From Candidatus Rokuibacteriota bacterium (GTDB lineage: Bacteria; Methylomirabilota; Methylomirabilia; Rokubacteriales; CSP1-6), in NCBI GenBank assembly GCA_016184125.1, contig JACPDG010000050.1:1-58623 (forward strand): DNA of 58,623 nucleotides, read 5' to 3'. This document shows, piece by piece, positions 1 through 7,670 of the stretch. How positions within the stretch are numbered: position 1 is the first letter of the stretch; every line of letters begins with the position of its first letter. The translations under genes and the position numbers were made by a program. The notes under the pieces are model-generated. The model had not been told where the DNA came from, made no database searches, and was given only the letters and a program-made list of their open reading frames with translations.

Positions 1-50
1 GACAGCTCGGCGATCTCGTCGCCCAACTGGTCCAGCGAGCGCGTTTCCAT
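1..50 (-). CDS. 5' end of a DUF222/HNH-type protein gene (partial)
   Basis: Only the first 16 codons lie in the window, reading METRSLDQLGDEIAEL from an ATG at 50. A purine-rich ribosome binding site (AAGGGGGA) ends about six bases before the ATG. The phrase LDQLGDEIAEL at the extreme N-terminus is what I associate with DUF222 proteins that carry a C-terminal HNH endonuclease, but sixteen residues cannot prove this. The gene runs out of the window to the left. Without the body of the protein the HNH assignment is inference; the start codon and ribosome binding site are seen directly. Confidence 0.5.
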   Translation of the reverse strand, partial: METRSLDQLGDEIAEL

Positions 51-485
51 GGCGAGTCCCCCTTCTGCTGGAGCGACTCTACACCGCACTTTTCGAGGCC
101 CCTGGGAGGCACGAGGAGCGGCGATCGCGGCGCGATCCACGTTTCCTCCGGCCAACGCACCCGAAGCTGCATCGCCGGGCCGCCGTGGACCGCTGGGACG
201 GTATCTGTCCGGCACGGCCGACACGCGGCGAGGCCGGCGGCGAAATCGTGTCAAGCGAAAAATGCATCGTGGCCTCCGCGCGGCCGCCGCGCCACGACCG
301 GTCCAGCACGAGTGTTTGACCGCCGATCGACGCCGGGCTAGGGTCTTGCCGCCGACCACGCATCGATCGTCTGGTTGCAGCAGAGCCAGAACAGCCGATG
401 ATCGGCGGCGCTCAGGCGCCCGGCGTCCGCTTGAAGACGAACTTGAGCCCCCCAGCCGCGCCGACCTCGCCGCCGGTTCCGAGCA
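51..485. other. Gene-free stretch upstream of the restriction island
   Basis: About 430 bases with no ORF that looks like a protein; the longer frames here are arginine-rich shadows. It should hold the promoter of the leftward gene at 1-50: on the minus strand a TAGAGT hexamer (plus-strand 76-81) lies 25 bases before that ATG, without a convincing -35. The right end grades into the hsdM remnant, so part of this stretch may be decayed hsdM sequence that is no longer recognisable. Confidence 0.4.
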
Positions 486-767
486 GCGAGACCATACCCT
501 GAGCTCCGCGACACCGAGAACGTCCCGCTCGCGGAGCGCGTCGAGGCGTTCTTCGACCGCGAGGTGAAACCTCACGTGGCAGACGCCTGGATTGACACGA
601 GCCGACGGGATGCGAAAGACGGCGAGGTCGGGATAGTGGGCTACGAGATCAACTTCAACCGCTACTTCTACCGGTACACGCCACCCCGCCCGCTGGAAGA
701 GATCGAGGCCGACATCCGGGCGATCGAGACACAGATCATGGCGTTGCTCCGAGAGGTTGCGGGGTGA
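486..767 (+). pseudogene. hsdM: C-terminal remnant of type I restriction methylase HsdM
   Basis: Read in one frame up to the TGA at 765-767, this stretch gives the typical end of an HsdM N6-adenine methyltransferase: PELRDTENVPL, then EVKPHVADAWID, then GYEINFNRYFYRYTPPRPLEEI and a short helix. These are hallmark C-terminal motifs of the HsdM family. The catalytic N-terminal and central parts, including the NPPY motif, are absent upstream, so only about 90 of the usual 500 or more residues survive. A GTG at 564 opens a 67-codon ORF inside the remnant but is probably not a real start. The stop overlaps the next gene as GTGA, preserving the old operon junction. Confidence 0.8.
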
Positions 768-1372
768 GTCGATTCATTCCGGTCCCGCTCCGCCCTTTGC
801 GCCGGTTCCGTCTGCCTGGGCTCAAGGTCCGTTGCGTGAATGCGGATGGAGTCCTCAGCGTCGAGCTCAGCAGCACTCGGTCCGGAAAGACCCGAACGCG
901 CGAGGTGGGACCCCGCGGGCGGCTCACTCCGGACGAGGCCGCCGCGCTCCTCCAGCGACCACGCCGGGAGGTGGAATCGAACATCCGCGCGGGCTTTCTT
1001 CGTGCGCACCGTAGCGGGCGCCGGCGGTACGTGACGCTGCAAGCGTGTATCGAGTCCCTGTTAGAAGAGCAGTACGACCTGGCGATGGTCGAACGCGCGC
1101 CGAGGGGCCGGGGAATCCCCTGGGAGGAGGTGGAAAGGGAGCTCGATGCCCTCCCCGACGACCTCCCCGAGCGTCGGGAATCGCCTCGTATGCCGTCGCT
1201 CGCGGAGAGACACGCGGTCATCCGCGATCTGCTTCGTCCGCTGGCGCGCAGCATGCCCGGCGCGGCGTTCGGCGCGCTGCTCACGCGCGTCGCCCGCCTG
1301 CAAGCCCGCAAGCATCTACGAGCAGAACGGCTCTCCCGCCGTCTGGAGAGGACGCGCGACACCCGCAGGTAA
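764..1372 (+). CDS. Hypothetical protein with excisionase-like DNA-binding segment
   Basis: A 202-residue protein beginning with GTG at 764, overlapping the hsdM stop by four bases (GTGA), which suggests translational coupling in the former restriction operon. Residues about 55-100 (DEAAALLQRPRREVESNIR, then RYVTLQACIESLLEE) look like the helix-turn-helix plus wing of excisionase/MerR-type DNA binders. The rest is arginine-rich and I do not recognise it. It sits between the methylase remnant and the AbiEi antitoxin, so a regulatory or accessory role in the defence island is plausible but unproven. No frameshift is visible. Confidence 0.5.
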   Translation: MSRFIPVPLRPLRRFRLPGLKVRCVNADGVLSVELSSTRSGKTRTREVGPRGRLTPDEAAALLQRPRREVESNIRAGFLRAHRSGRRRYVTLQACIESLLEEQYDLAMVERAPRGRGIPWEEVERELDALPDDLPERRESPRMPSLAERHAVIRDLLRPLARSMPGAAFGALLTRVARLQARKHLRAERLSRRLERTRDTRR

Positions 1373-1399
1373 CGGGTCCTCTCGCGGCGGGAAACATAG

Positions 1400-1427
1400 T
1401 GTCGGGGGTTGTGCATAACCCCCGACA
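1400..1427. promoter_or_regulatory. Perfect 11-bp inverted repeat before the AbiEi gene
   Basis: TGTCGGGGGTT at 1400-1410 is mirrored by AACCCCCGACA at 1417-1427 with a six-base centre (GTGCAT). It lies 23 bases before the AbiEi start at 1451 and is followed by ATTTTG. AbiEi-type antitoxins are known to autoregulate by binding inverted repeats in their own promoter, so an operator is the preferred reading. The stem followed by a short T-run could instead terminate the upstream gene, which stops at 1372. Both roles are compatible. Confidence 0.55.
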
Positions 1428-1450
1428 TTTTGTATCCTCTCGGCGGTCCC

Positions 1451-2056
1451 ATGGTGACCAATGCCGAACGCCAAGCACTCCAGGTCATCCGCCGACAGGG
1501 CGTCGTCAGGGCTGCAGACCTCGAGGCCCACGGCATCCCTCGTGGACGGATGTACGACCTACTCCGCAAGGGCCGGGTGACGCGTCACGCTCGCGGGATC
1601 TACGCCGCGAGCAATCACCCTTACACCGCCGAGCACGCGCTCGCCCAGGTCGCGAAGCGGGTCCCGAGCGGCGTGATCTGCCTGCTCACGGCGCTGCGCT
1701 TCCACGGTCTCACGACGCAGTCGCCTGCCGAGGTGTGGATCGCCCTGCCCGAGAAAGCCCGCAAGCCTCGGCTCGACTATCCACGTCTGCGGGTCACGCG
1801 TTCCTCGGGCCCGGCGCTCACCGACGGGATCGAGATCCACCGGATCGAAGGAGTCCAGGTCCGTGTGTACTCGGCCGCCAAGACGGTCGCTGACTGCTTC
1901 AAGTACCGCAACAAGGTCGGCATCGACGTCGCGCTGGAAGCACTGCGCGACGCGTGGCGCCAGCGCCGCTTCACGATGGACGAGCTCGATCGCTATGCCC
2001 GGATCTGCCGCGTGCAGCGGGTGATGGGGCCGTACCTTGAGGCGCTCGTGGCATGA
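1451..2056 (+). CDS. abiEi: AbiEi-family type IV antitoxin
   Basis: A 201-residue protein starting at ATG 1451; the frame opens at 1409 but that start would lie inside the inverted repeat. The N-terminus (AERQALQVIRRQGVVRAADL, then GRMYDLLRKGRVTRHARGIY) is the winged-helix AbiEi domain, and the central TALRFHGLTTQ and C-terminal KTVADCFKYRNKVGID are family hallmarks. AbiEi antitoxins repress their operon and counter a nucleotidyltransferase toxin (AbiEii). Here the toxin gene that should follow is only a 45-codon stub overlapping the stop as ATGA, so this is an intact antitoxin without its toxin. It may persist as a solitary repressor or an anti-addiction gene. Confidence 0.8.
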   Translation: MVTNAERQALQVIRRQGVVRAADLEAHGIPRGRMYDLLRKGRVTRHARGIYAASNHPYTAEHALAQVAKRVPSGVICLLTALRFHGLTTQSPAEVWIALPEKARKPRLDYPRLRVTRSSGPALTDGIEIHRIEGVQVRVYSAAKTVADCFKYRNKVGIDVALEALRDAWRQRRFTMDELDRYARICRVQRVMGPYLEALVA

Positions 2057-2190
2057 GCGCCGCCACTGGGCTCGCGCGGTCAGTGCAAGTCCGCCTGGCG
2101 CGGCATACGCGGATGATCGGCTCGGATCCGAACCTGGTGCTGTCTGAGGGGTTCGCCGCCCGATGGGCGCCAGGAGGTCCATGGCGATGA
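2053..2190 (+). pseudogene. N-terminal stub of AbiEii-like toxin
   Basis: An ATGA overlap with the AbiEi stop starts a 45-residue ORF containing LARSVQVRLARHTRMIG followed by DPNLVLSEGFAAR. This matches the N-terminal helix of AbiEii nucleotidyltransferases (a pattern like ARSVxxRLxxxA...DPNLVLxxFAxER). The protein then runs into WAPGGPWR and a TGA, so the nucleotidyltransferase core (GG and DxD motifs) is gone. The stop overlaps the start region of hsdS. The position directly after the antitoxin supports the identification; the stub is too short to be toxic. Confidence 0.6.
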
Positions 2191-2836
2191 GCGCCGATCT
2201 CACCGGCGGCCGCGACCCGGCGCGCTTCAAGCCGTATCCGGCGTACAAGGACTCGGGCGTCGAGTGGCTCGGGGAGATTCCGGCGCATTGGGACGTGAAG
2301 CGCACAAAGTTCGTAGCACGATTGAGATCCGGTCACACACCGAGTCGCCAGCACCCTGAGCACTGGCACGACTGCAACATTCCGTGGATTCCGTGGTTTG
2401 GCCTCGCGGATGTCTGGCAGATTCGCGATGGCCAGACCGAGTACGTTGCTGATACCGCCGAGAAGATCAGTGAGCTTTCAGTGAGCTTGGCTTGGCGAAC
2501 TCGGCGGCGCGGCTCCTGCCGAAGGGAACGGTCATACTGTCTCGGACGGCTTCGGTTGGGTTTTCCGCGATCATGGGCGTCGACATGGCAACTACTCAGG
2601 ATTTCGTGAACTGGGTGTGCGGACCGAGTCTCAGGCCGGAATACCTGCTCTATGTCTTTCGCTCGATGCAGCACGAGTTCCGCCGCCTGACGATGGGATC
2701 CACGCACCAGACGATCTACATGCCGGACGTCGGACAATTCTCGACTCCAGTGCCGCCTGTTCGGGAGCAAGACCGGATCGTCGCATTCGTGCGGGAGCAT
2801 GCTCGGCGGATCGATGCGTTGGTCGCAAAGAAGGAG
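2187..2836 (+). pseudogene. hsdS: Type I restriction specificity subunit HsdS, frameshifted and truncated
   Basis: ATG 2187 is the likely start because AGGAGG (2172-2177) sits nine bases upstream; ATG 2181 would be only three bases away. The first part (YKDSGVEWLGEIPAHWDVKR) is the classic HsdS N-terminus followed by one target-recognition domain. At 2467-2488 the 11-mer TCAGTGAGCTT is present twice in tandem. Removing one copy rejoins EKISEL to GLANSAARLLPKGTVILSRT and restores a single frame through VREQDRIVAFVREH and RIDALVAKKE, the central conserved helices. The second recognition domain is missing; the frame passes straight into hsdR sequence at about 2837. Clearly non-functional as it stands. 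Confidence 0.8.
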
Positions 2837-3301
2837 CTCCAGCGCCTGCACGCCGCGAATCTCTTCGCCGTGGTGCGGCAGCTGCGCTACAGCGAGGAGG
2901 ACGCGAAGGGTCTGGACCTCGTGCTGTTCCGATCCGGAGCTGGTGTTCGTCGCCACGCACCTTGCAGGGCCGAAGACCGTTTTCCCGCCCTGCAACCAGG
3001 GGCGCTTCGGTGGGGCCGGGAACCCGCCCGTCCCGCCGACGCAAAAGGGCTATGCCACGCGCTACCTCTGGGAGGACATCTGGGCTCGCGACAGCGTGCT
3101 CGACCTCATCCGCCGGTTCATCTACGAGGTCGAAGAGGAGGATGACACAAAGTCACGCTGGAGCAGATCCGCGACGCCCTCGACCAGGACCCCGGCCTCG
3201 ACGCCAGCGCGCGCGTCAACGCCCGAGAGAACGTGCGTCTCACCTTCGACCCCAAGGTCGAGGACAAGATCCAGGAGATCGTCGAGACGAACTTCGAGCT
3301 G
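2837..3301 (+). pseudogene. hsdR: Collage of HsdR fragments (type I restriction endonuclease)
   Basis: Three collinear pieces of HsdR are joined with their intervening parts lost. Piece 1 (2837-2929, same frame as the hsdS tail): NLFAVVRQLRYSEEDAKGLD then LVLF, from the N-terminal nuclease domain. Piece 2 (2931-3146, other frame): DPELVFVATHLAG, FNQGRFGG-like NQGRFGGAGNPPVPPT and YLWEDIWARDSVLDLIRRF, the segment before the helicase domain. Piece 3 (3152-3301): ARENVRLTFDPKVEDKIQEI, the extreme C-terminal helical region. The whole motor domain is missing. Order is preserved, so this is repeated internal deletion of one gene rather than scrambling. Confidence 0.75.
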
Positions 3302-3305
3302 TCAG

Positions 3306-3494
3306 GGCAAGACCGTGTGCCTCGTGTCCTGCCAGCGGAGTCCCGAACCGGTGTTCCTCAGGTGGCAGGACGCCGAAGCGCGTCCCGATGGCGAGTTCTA
3401 CGTGCGGAGCGGGCCGAGAACCGACCGGCTGAGCCCGGACAGCGCGAACGCGTACATTCGAACCCGGTTTCGATCGCAGCCGCCTGAAGGATAG
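3306..3494 (+). pseudogene. Fragment of an AlbA_2/Schlafen-like DNA-binding domain protein
   Basis: Directly after the HsdR tail, in the frame ending at TAG 3492-3494, comes GKTVCLVSCQRSPEPVFLRW, then FYVRSGPRTDRLSPDSANAY and IRTRF. The pattern 'V..V..S..PV.L......FYVR.G..T..L....A..YI..RF' resembles the end of AlbA_2-type putative DNA-binding domains often carried near restriction genes. It is only about 60 residues long and has no start of its own. I am confident it is a fragment of a separate gene from hsdR, less so of the family name. Confidence 0.5.
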
Positions 3495-3522
3495 TCCCTA
3501 CAGGACACTTCTGCGGGTCGTC

Positions 3523-3783
3523 TCAGCGCCGGTCCCACGGCAGCCGATAGCTGCCAAAGCTTCCGTTGTAGATGAGGCGCCCGTCGCGCTCGAGTCGCCG
3601 GAGCGCGGGCATCAGCTCGGACATCGGGACACTGACCAGCATCTCGAGCGATCGAGGACCCCACGAGACGTTCGGAACCGACCTGCCGGCCTCGCGGATC
3701 CGGGTCTCGATCTCGTCGGCGACGCTCGCCACGTCGCGCTTCCGTCCCGCCAGCCACCACGGGCTCACGACGCGCTCCGGCAC
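3523..3783 (-). CDS. Small hypothetical protein, possible winged helix
   Basis: An 86-residue protein starting with GTG at 3783, overlapping the end of the upstream gene by 19 bases, so the two are likely an operon. The middle (LEMLVSVPMSELMPALRRLE) followed by RDGRLIYNGSFGSYRLP looks like a helix-turn-helix plus beta wing, the shape seen in small winged-helix proteins, but I do not recognise a named family. It ends just right of the restriction graveyard, facing it, and is not obviously damaged. Confidence 0.5.
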   Translation of the reverse strand: MPERVVSPWWLAGRKRDVASVADEIETRIREAGRSVPNVSWGPRSLEMLVSVPMSELMPALRRLERDGRLIYNGSFGSYRLPWDRR

Positions 3784-4499
3784 GCCTCACGATCCATGAG
3801 GACGTCGACCGATTCATCGAGCGGCGAATCGTCGCCACGCGTGGCGAAGCAGCCGGACCGCAGGCAGTCGCTGTCACAGGCGACGGCGGTGGGTGGCTGA
3901 AACGCGGTGCACCACGTGACGCGGACCGGGCTCGCGCTGACGTGGGTCTCGAGCAGCTGGACCGTGACGTCGGTCCCGCGAACCGGACACCGGATCGATC
4001 GTTCGATCACGTCGCTCCCGGCCGACGTGACGAGCGAGATCCGCAGCTTGCCCTCCTGCGCGAGCATCGTGATGACCGATGTCGCCGCGTCTTCCGACAT
4101 GCCCAGACGCCGGCCGATGTCGGCAGGCGTCATCGAGGCCCCGCCCGCCAGGCAGTCGAGAACGGCCTCGTCGACGTCGTCCCACCAAGCGACCGACCGG
4201 TTCATCAGCTCGCATGCCGGCTCGTCGTCGACATCGACGAACACCACGGCGGGACGTGCATCGCCGCGGTTCACCCAGATCACCGACACGGCGGATCCCG
4301 TCGACCGTCGAAGGCCCTGCCACACGCCGCCGAGGGCGCGGCGGTCGCGCCGGCATCGGACGACCTCGCGGCGGTATTCCTCGAAGCCCTCGGTCATCAG
4401 CACGCCAGCGACGTCGTCGGGACGGGCGAGCCACGCATCGTGCGAGCCGATCCGCATCGGAAATCGGGCGAGCGTGTGAAGAAGTTCGCCGTCGCTCAT
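3765..4499 (-). CDS. Hypothetical protein with winged helix and cysteine-rich C-terminus
   Basis: A 244-residue protein. ATG 4499 is chosen because AAGGAG lies about six bases upstream; an in-frame ATG at 4526 lacks such a site. Residues about 115-150 (MTPADIGRRLGMSEDAATSV, ITMLAQEGKLRISL) form a convincing winged helix-turn-helix. After it comes a segment with CPVRG, WCTAF and then a cluster ACDSDCLRSGCF, which could bind a metal or an Fe-S cluster. A redox- or metal-responsive regulator would fit this plan, but the function is inference. The small gene at 3523-3783 follows in an overlapping arrangement. Confidence 0.55.
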   Translation of the reverse strand: MSDGELLHTLARFPMRIGSHDAWLARPDDVAGVLMTEGFEEYRREVVRCRRDRRALGGVWQGLRRSTGSAVSVIWVNRGDARPAVVFVDVDDEPACELMNRSVAWWDDVDEAVLDCLAGGASMTPADIGRRLGMSEDAATSVITMLAQEGKLRISLVTSAGSDVIERSIRCPVRGTDVTVQLLETHVSASPVRVTWCTAFQPPTAVACDSDCLRSGCFATRGDDSPLDESVDVLMDREACRSAS

Positions 4500-4678
4500 G
4501 GCTGACTCCTTGTGAGCGCTGAGCATGCCGCGTGCTCCAGCGGCTCGGTGAATCGGACGCGCGGTCTGTGTCCGAGCACCAGGTCATTCAGCCCGGCATC
4601 TGGCTCAGGATCAATGTGGCGAACGCCTCATTTCGGCTGGGTGGATGGCGCTGGAAAAGTCTTGCCCTCCACGAGCGA

Positions 4679-5170
4679 TCACCGCGCGGGTTCGCGAGTC
4701 GCCAGCGCCGTGAACCGACACGCCGGCGCGCCCATCGCCACGCACTCCGTCTCCACCACCGGCCGCGGCTCCGCAAACACCACGGCGGCCAGCGACTCCA
4801 GCACGCCCCGCGTGAGGTGACACACCGGCGTCCGGCTCCGCCCGCCCCACGTCTCCGCGAAGGGCGAGTGGCGCACGGTCACGACGAGCTCGCGCGGCCC
4901 GAGCCGCTCGAGCGCGAACTCGCCCCAGCCGATCTCCGCCCCCATCGCGAGCAGCGCACGGACCCGCGCCTCGGGATCCCCGGGGAGCGTCGAGGTCGCC
5001 CGCGCGCCGCCCGCGTGGCCGCCCGCAGCGAGAACGCTTGCGGCGTCCGTGCCCACGGCGCGCTCCACCGCCCGCTGGAGCGCCACGAGCGTCTCGGGGC
5101 GGATCAGGAGGTAGCGCGAGCCGCGGAAGAAGAGCCGGCCGTGGCCGTCGCTCTCGACCGCCGGATCCAC
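4679..5170 (-). CDS. Stand-alone V4R (4-vinyl reductase) domain protein
   Basis: A 163-residue protein starting with GTG 5170, immediately after the TGA (5171-5173) of the gene upstream. Residues about 80-155 fit the V4R domain: GWGEFALERL, HSPFAETWG, then the signature VVETECVAMGAPACRF with its ET-x-C...G...C-F pattern. V4R domains bind small hydrophobic ligands and are found in aromatic-sensing regulators such as XylR/DmpR and in bacteriochlorophyll enzymes. Here there is no AAA or DNA-binding part, so it is a free ligand-binding domain. It is the last gene of the long catabolic run, suggesting it senses or carries a pathway intermediate. Confidence 0.65.
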   Translation of the reverse strand: MDPAVESDGHGRLFFRGSRYLLIRPETLVALQRAVERAVGTDAASVLAAGGHAGGARATSTLPGDPEARVRALLAMGAEIGWGEFALERLGPRELVVTVRHSPFAETWGGRSRTPVCHLTRGVLESLAAVVFAEPRPVVETECVAMGAPACRFTALATREPAR

Positions 5171-5374
5171 TCAGGCGTCCCGGAGACGCGGCAGCACCTC
5201 GTCGGCGAGTGCCTGGACCATCGCATGGCGGTCCGCGCCCAGCAGGAAGACGTTGAGGTGGCGCACGCCTCGCGCGAGGAGCGCCGAGAGACGTTCCACC
5301 CACACCAGCTCGCGAAAGCGCGCGGGCGCGTCGACAGCCATCGCGGTGACGCCGACGCGCAGGCGCGCGGTCAC
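5171..5374 (-). pseudogene. Short LLM-class flavin monooxygenase fragment
   Basis: A 67-residue ORF starting with GTG 5374, overlapping the preceding stop as GTGA, and abutting the next gene. Its second half (RGVRHLNVFLLGADRHAMVQ, then ADEVLPRLR) matches the extreme C-terminal strand-helix of luciferase-like (LLM) flavin oxidoreductases, and the first residues (LRVGVTAMA) could be the N-terminal strand of the same barrel. The normal length is about 300 residues, so the middle is missing. It keeps start, stop and operon spacing, so it may still be translated, but it cannot form a TIM barrel. The family call rests mainly on the C-terminal motif. Confidence 0.45.
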
Positions 5375-6480
5375 CTGAGCACTTTCGGCCAGACGCTCGA
5401 CTCCCAGCCCTCGTGCAGCAGCGCGCGGATCTCCCGCACCGAGAAATCGCCGAGCCCGAGGTTCTCGAGCGCGCGTCCGCCGCCGCTGAGCTGCCGCGCG
5501 AGGAGCACGCCGAAGACCTGCAGCAGTCCGGACGCCGCCGGGGTCACGACCCCGACCGTCCGCGCGGCGGACTCGATGAGCGCGAGGCCGACGGCGACGT
5601 CTTCCGTGACGTACCGGTGCTCGAACGTCACGATCTCGTTCCAGAGCCCGCTCGCGATGAGCCTGGCCTTCGCGCCCGCCCCGTAGAGCCCCTCGGACGC
5701 GCGCGCCTCGTCGTAGTAGGTGGCCATCTCGTAGTGCGGTGCGGCGTATCCCCACCCGCGCCGCGCTTGAACGCGCTCGGTGTCGAGCGCGTCGATGACC
5801 CGCCGCGCGCTCGGCGTCGTCCCGGTCGCGTGGATGTCGAAGCGTCCGGCATCGATCGCGCCCGCGTTCAGGAGCACCAGCGGGGGATGGATGACGGAGC
5901 CGACGTTCGTGAGCGCGACGTCGAGGGCGTCGGCGCACGGGCGCGCCGCCGGATAGAGCTCGGCGATCTTCGGCAGGACGACGCCGCTGCGCGATGCCGG
6001 GAAGACGCCGACGGGGAGGTTGGCGGCGCGCACCGGCGCCGAGACCGCCGCCGGACCCGTCTTGCGTGCGAGGTACGGCAACGTCCCCGTCTCCGCGAAC
6101 GCGAGCGGCAGGTTCCCACCCGCGCGCGAGATGTCGCGGGCCATCGCGAACGCGCCCAACGTCCCTGGTGTCAGGAGCACGATCTGCTCGGGCGTGAGGC
6201 GCGAAGCGAGGTCGCGCGCGAGGTCGGCGTGCGCGGTGGCGGGCACCGCGATCACGACGAGCTCGGCGCCGGCGAGCGCCTCGTCGAGCTTCGTGGTCAC
6301 GCGATCGAGTCGCGCGAGCCCCTGCCGCTCCTCGGCGACGAGCGTGATGCCGCCCGCTTCGCGCACCGCGCCGAGCTCGTTCTCGGCGCGCCGCGCAAGA
6401 CGCACCCGGTGCCCGCCGAGCGCGAGATCGGCCGCCGTCGCGTACGCGCCATTGCCGCCACCCAGGACCGTCACGATCAT
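5371..6480 (-). CDS. NAD(P)-dependent octopine/nopaline dehydrogenase-family enzyme
   Basis: A 369-residue protein. The N-terminus MIVTVLGGGNGAYATAADLA is a Rossmann dinucleotide-binding motif typical of octopine/nopaline dehydrogenases and opine-like 2-keto acid reductases. Later segments VIHPPLVLLNAG, GWGYAAPHYEMATYYDEAR and RYVTEDVAVGLALIES are hallmarks of the C-terminal NAD/NADP octopine dehydrogenase domain, including the His of VIHP. Such enzymes reductively couple or oxidise amino- or hydroxy-acid substrates. The start overlaps the CoA-transferase stop as ATGA and the stop overlaps the LLM fragment as GTGA, so it is a mid-operon gene of the catabolic block. Confidence 0.8.
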   Translation of the reverse strand: MIVTVLGGGNGAYATAADLALGGHRVRLARRAENELGAVREAGGITLVAEERQGLARLDRVTTKLDEALAGAELVVIAVPATAHADLARDLASRLTPEQIVLLTPGTLGAFAMARDISRAGGNLPLAFAETGTLPYLARKTGPAAVSAPVRAANLPVGVFPASRSGVVLPKIAELYPAARPCADALDVALTNVGSVIHPPLVLLNAGAIDAGRFDIHATGTTPSARRVIDALDTERVQARRGWGYAAPHYEMATYYDEARASEGLYGAGAKARLIASGLWNEIVTFEHRYVTEDVAVGLALIESAARTVGVVTPAASGLLQVFGVLLARQLSGGGRALENLGLGDFSVREIRALLHEGWESSVWPKVLR

Positions 6481-7670
6481 CGGATCACCGTCATCTCGCG
6501 AAGATGCGCGATGCGCTCGCGGTCGTAGCCGAGCAGCCGCACCAGCACCTCCTCGGTGTGCTGGCCGAGCCGGGCGGGCGCGCAGACCTCGACCGTCATG
6601 CCGCCGTCCACCTTGACCGGCGTGCCCAGCGTCGGCACGGTGCCGTGCACCGGATGTGCCATCGGAACGACCATCGCACGATGCGAGACCTGTGGATCGG
6701 CGAGCACCTGGTCCACGCGCTGGATCGGCGCGGCGGGGACGCCGTGGCGATGCAGTCGCTCCAGCCACTCGGCGGTCGTGCGCGTCGCGAACACCGACCG
6801 GACGGCCTCCTCCAGCGCGGCGCGGTTCGCGACGCGATCGCGGTTGAGCGTGAAGCGCGGATCCTCGCGCCACGCCGGCTGCCCGAGCGCGACACAGAAA
6901 TGCTCCCAGAACTTCTCGGCGAAGACGGCCACGATGAGGTGACCGTCCTTCGTCGCGAACGCGCCGTACGGCACGACGGACGCGTGCCCCGAGCCCATGG
7001 GACCCGGCACGCGACCATCGGTCCAGAAGTACTGGGCCATGTACGTGAGCAGCGAGACCTGGCAGTCGAGCAGCGAGAGGTCGACGTGCGCGCCCTGGCC
7101 GGTCCGCTCGCGCCTCAGGAGCGCGCCCGCGACGGCGAAGGCGCCGAACATCCCGCCGGCGAGATCGCCCATCGGCAAGCCCATGCGCACCGGGTTCCCG
7201 CCCGGCTCGCCCGTGATGCTCATCGCGCCGCCCATCGCCTGGAGCGCGAGATCGAACGCGGGCCAGTCGCGGTACGGCCCGTCCTGCCCGTACGCCGAGA
7301 TCGAGCACATCACGAGTCGGGGGTTGAGCGCGTGGAGCCGGGGCCAGTCACATCCCAGGCGCTCGAGGATCCCGGGCCGGAAGTTCTCCCAGACGACGTC
7401 CGCGTGACGGGCGAGGTCGTGAAACACGTCGCGGCCGGCGTCCCGGGTGAGATCGAGGACGACCGACTGCTTGTTGCGGTTGACGGCGAGGAAGTACGCG
7501 CTCTCGCCGTCCGGGAGGAACGGCGGTCCCATCACCCGCATCGGGTCGCCGCCGTCCGGGTCCTCGATCTTGACGACCTCGGCGCCCATGTCCGCGAGCA
7601 GCATCGAGCCGTACGGACCGGCGAGCATGCGGGAGAGGTCGAGCACGCGGATCCCCTGGAACAGGTTCAT
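6477..7670 (-). CDS. CaiB/BaiF-family CoA transferase
   Basis: A 397-residue class III CoA transferase. It opens with IRVLDLSRMLAGPYGSMLLA, then DMGAEVVKIEDPDGGDPMR, FLAVNRNKQSVVLDL and VVWENFRPGILERLG, all family hallmarks; the Asp of the PxxDLALQAMGG segment (WPAFDLALQAMGG) is where the catalytic aspartate normally lies. These enzymes move CoA from one acyl group to another, activating carboxylic acids for beta-oxidation-like breakdown. The length is normal. Start and stop both sit in ATGA overlaps with the neighbouring molybdoenzyme and dehydrogenase, so expression is tightly coupled. Confidence 0.9.
   Translation of the reverse strand: MNLFQGIRVLDLSRMLAGPYGSMLLADMGAEVVKIEDPDGGDPMRVMGPPFLPDGESAYFLAVNRNKQSVVLDLTRDAGRDVFHDLARHADVVWENFRPGILERLGCDWPRLHALNPRLVMCSISAYGQDGPYRDWPAFDLALQAMGGAMSITGEPGGNPVRMGLPMGDLAGGMFGAFAVAGALLRRERTGQGAHVDLSLLDCQVSLLTYMAQYFWTDGRVPGPMGSGHASVVPYGAFATKDGHLIVAVFAEKFWEHFCVALGQPAWREDPRFTLNRDRVANRAALEEAVRSVFATRTTAEWLERLHRHGVPAAPIQRVDQVLADPQVSHRAMVVPMAHPVHGTVPTLGTPVKVDGGMTVEVCAPARLGQHTEEVLVRLLGYDRERIAHLREMTVIR

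Noticed and set aside
49..567. A 172-codon plus-strand open frame at the left end.
   Set aside because: Arg/Ser/Ala-rich with no motif, and it overlaps the start of the minus-strand gene and the hsdM remnant in the wrong frame.
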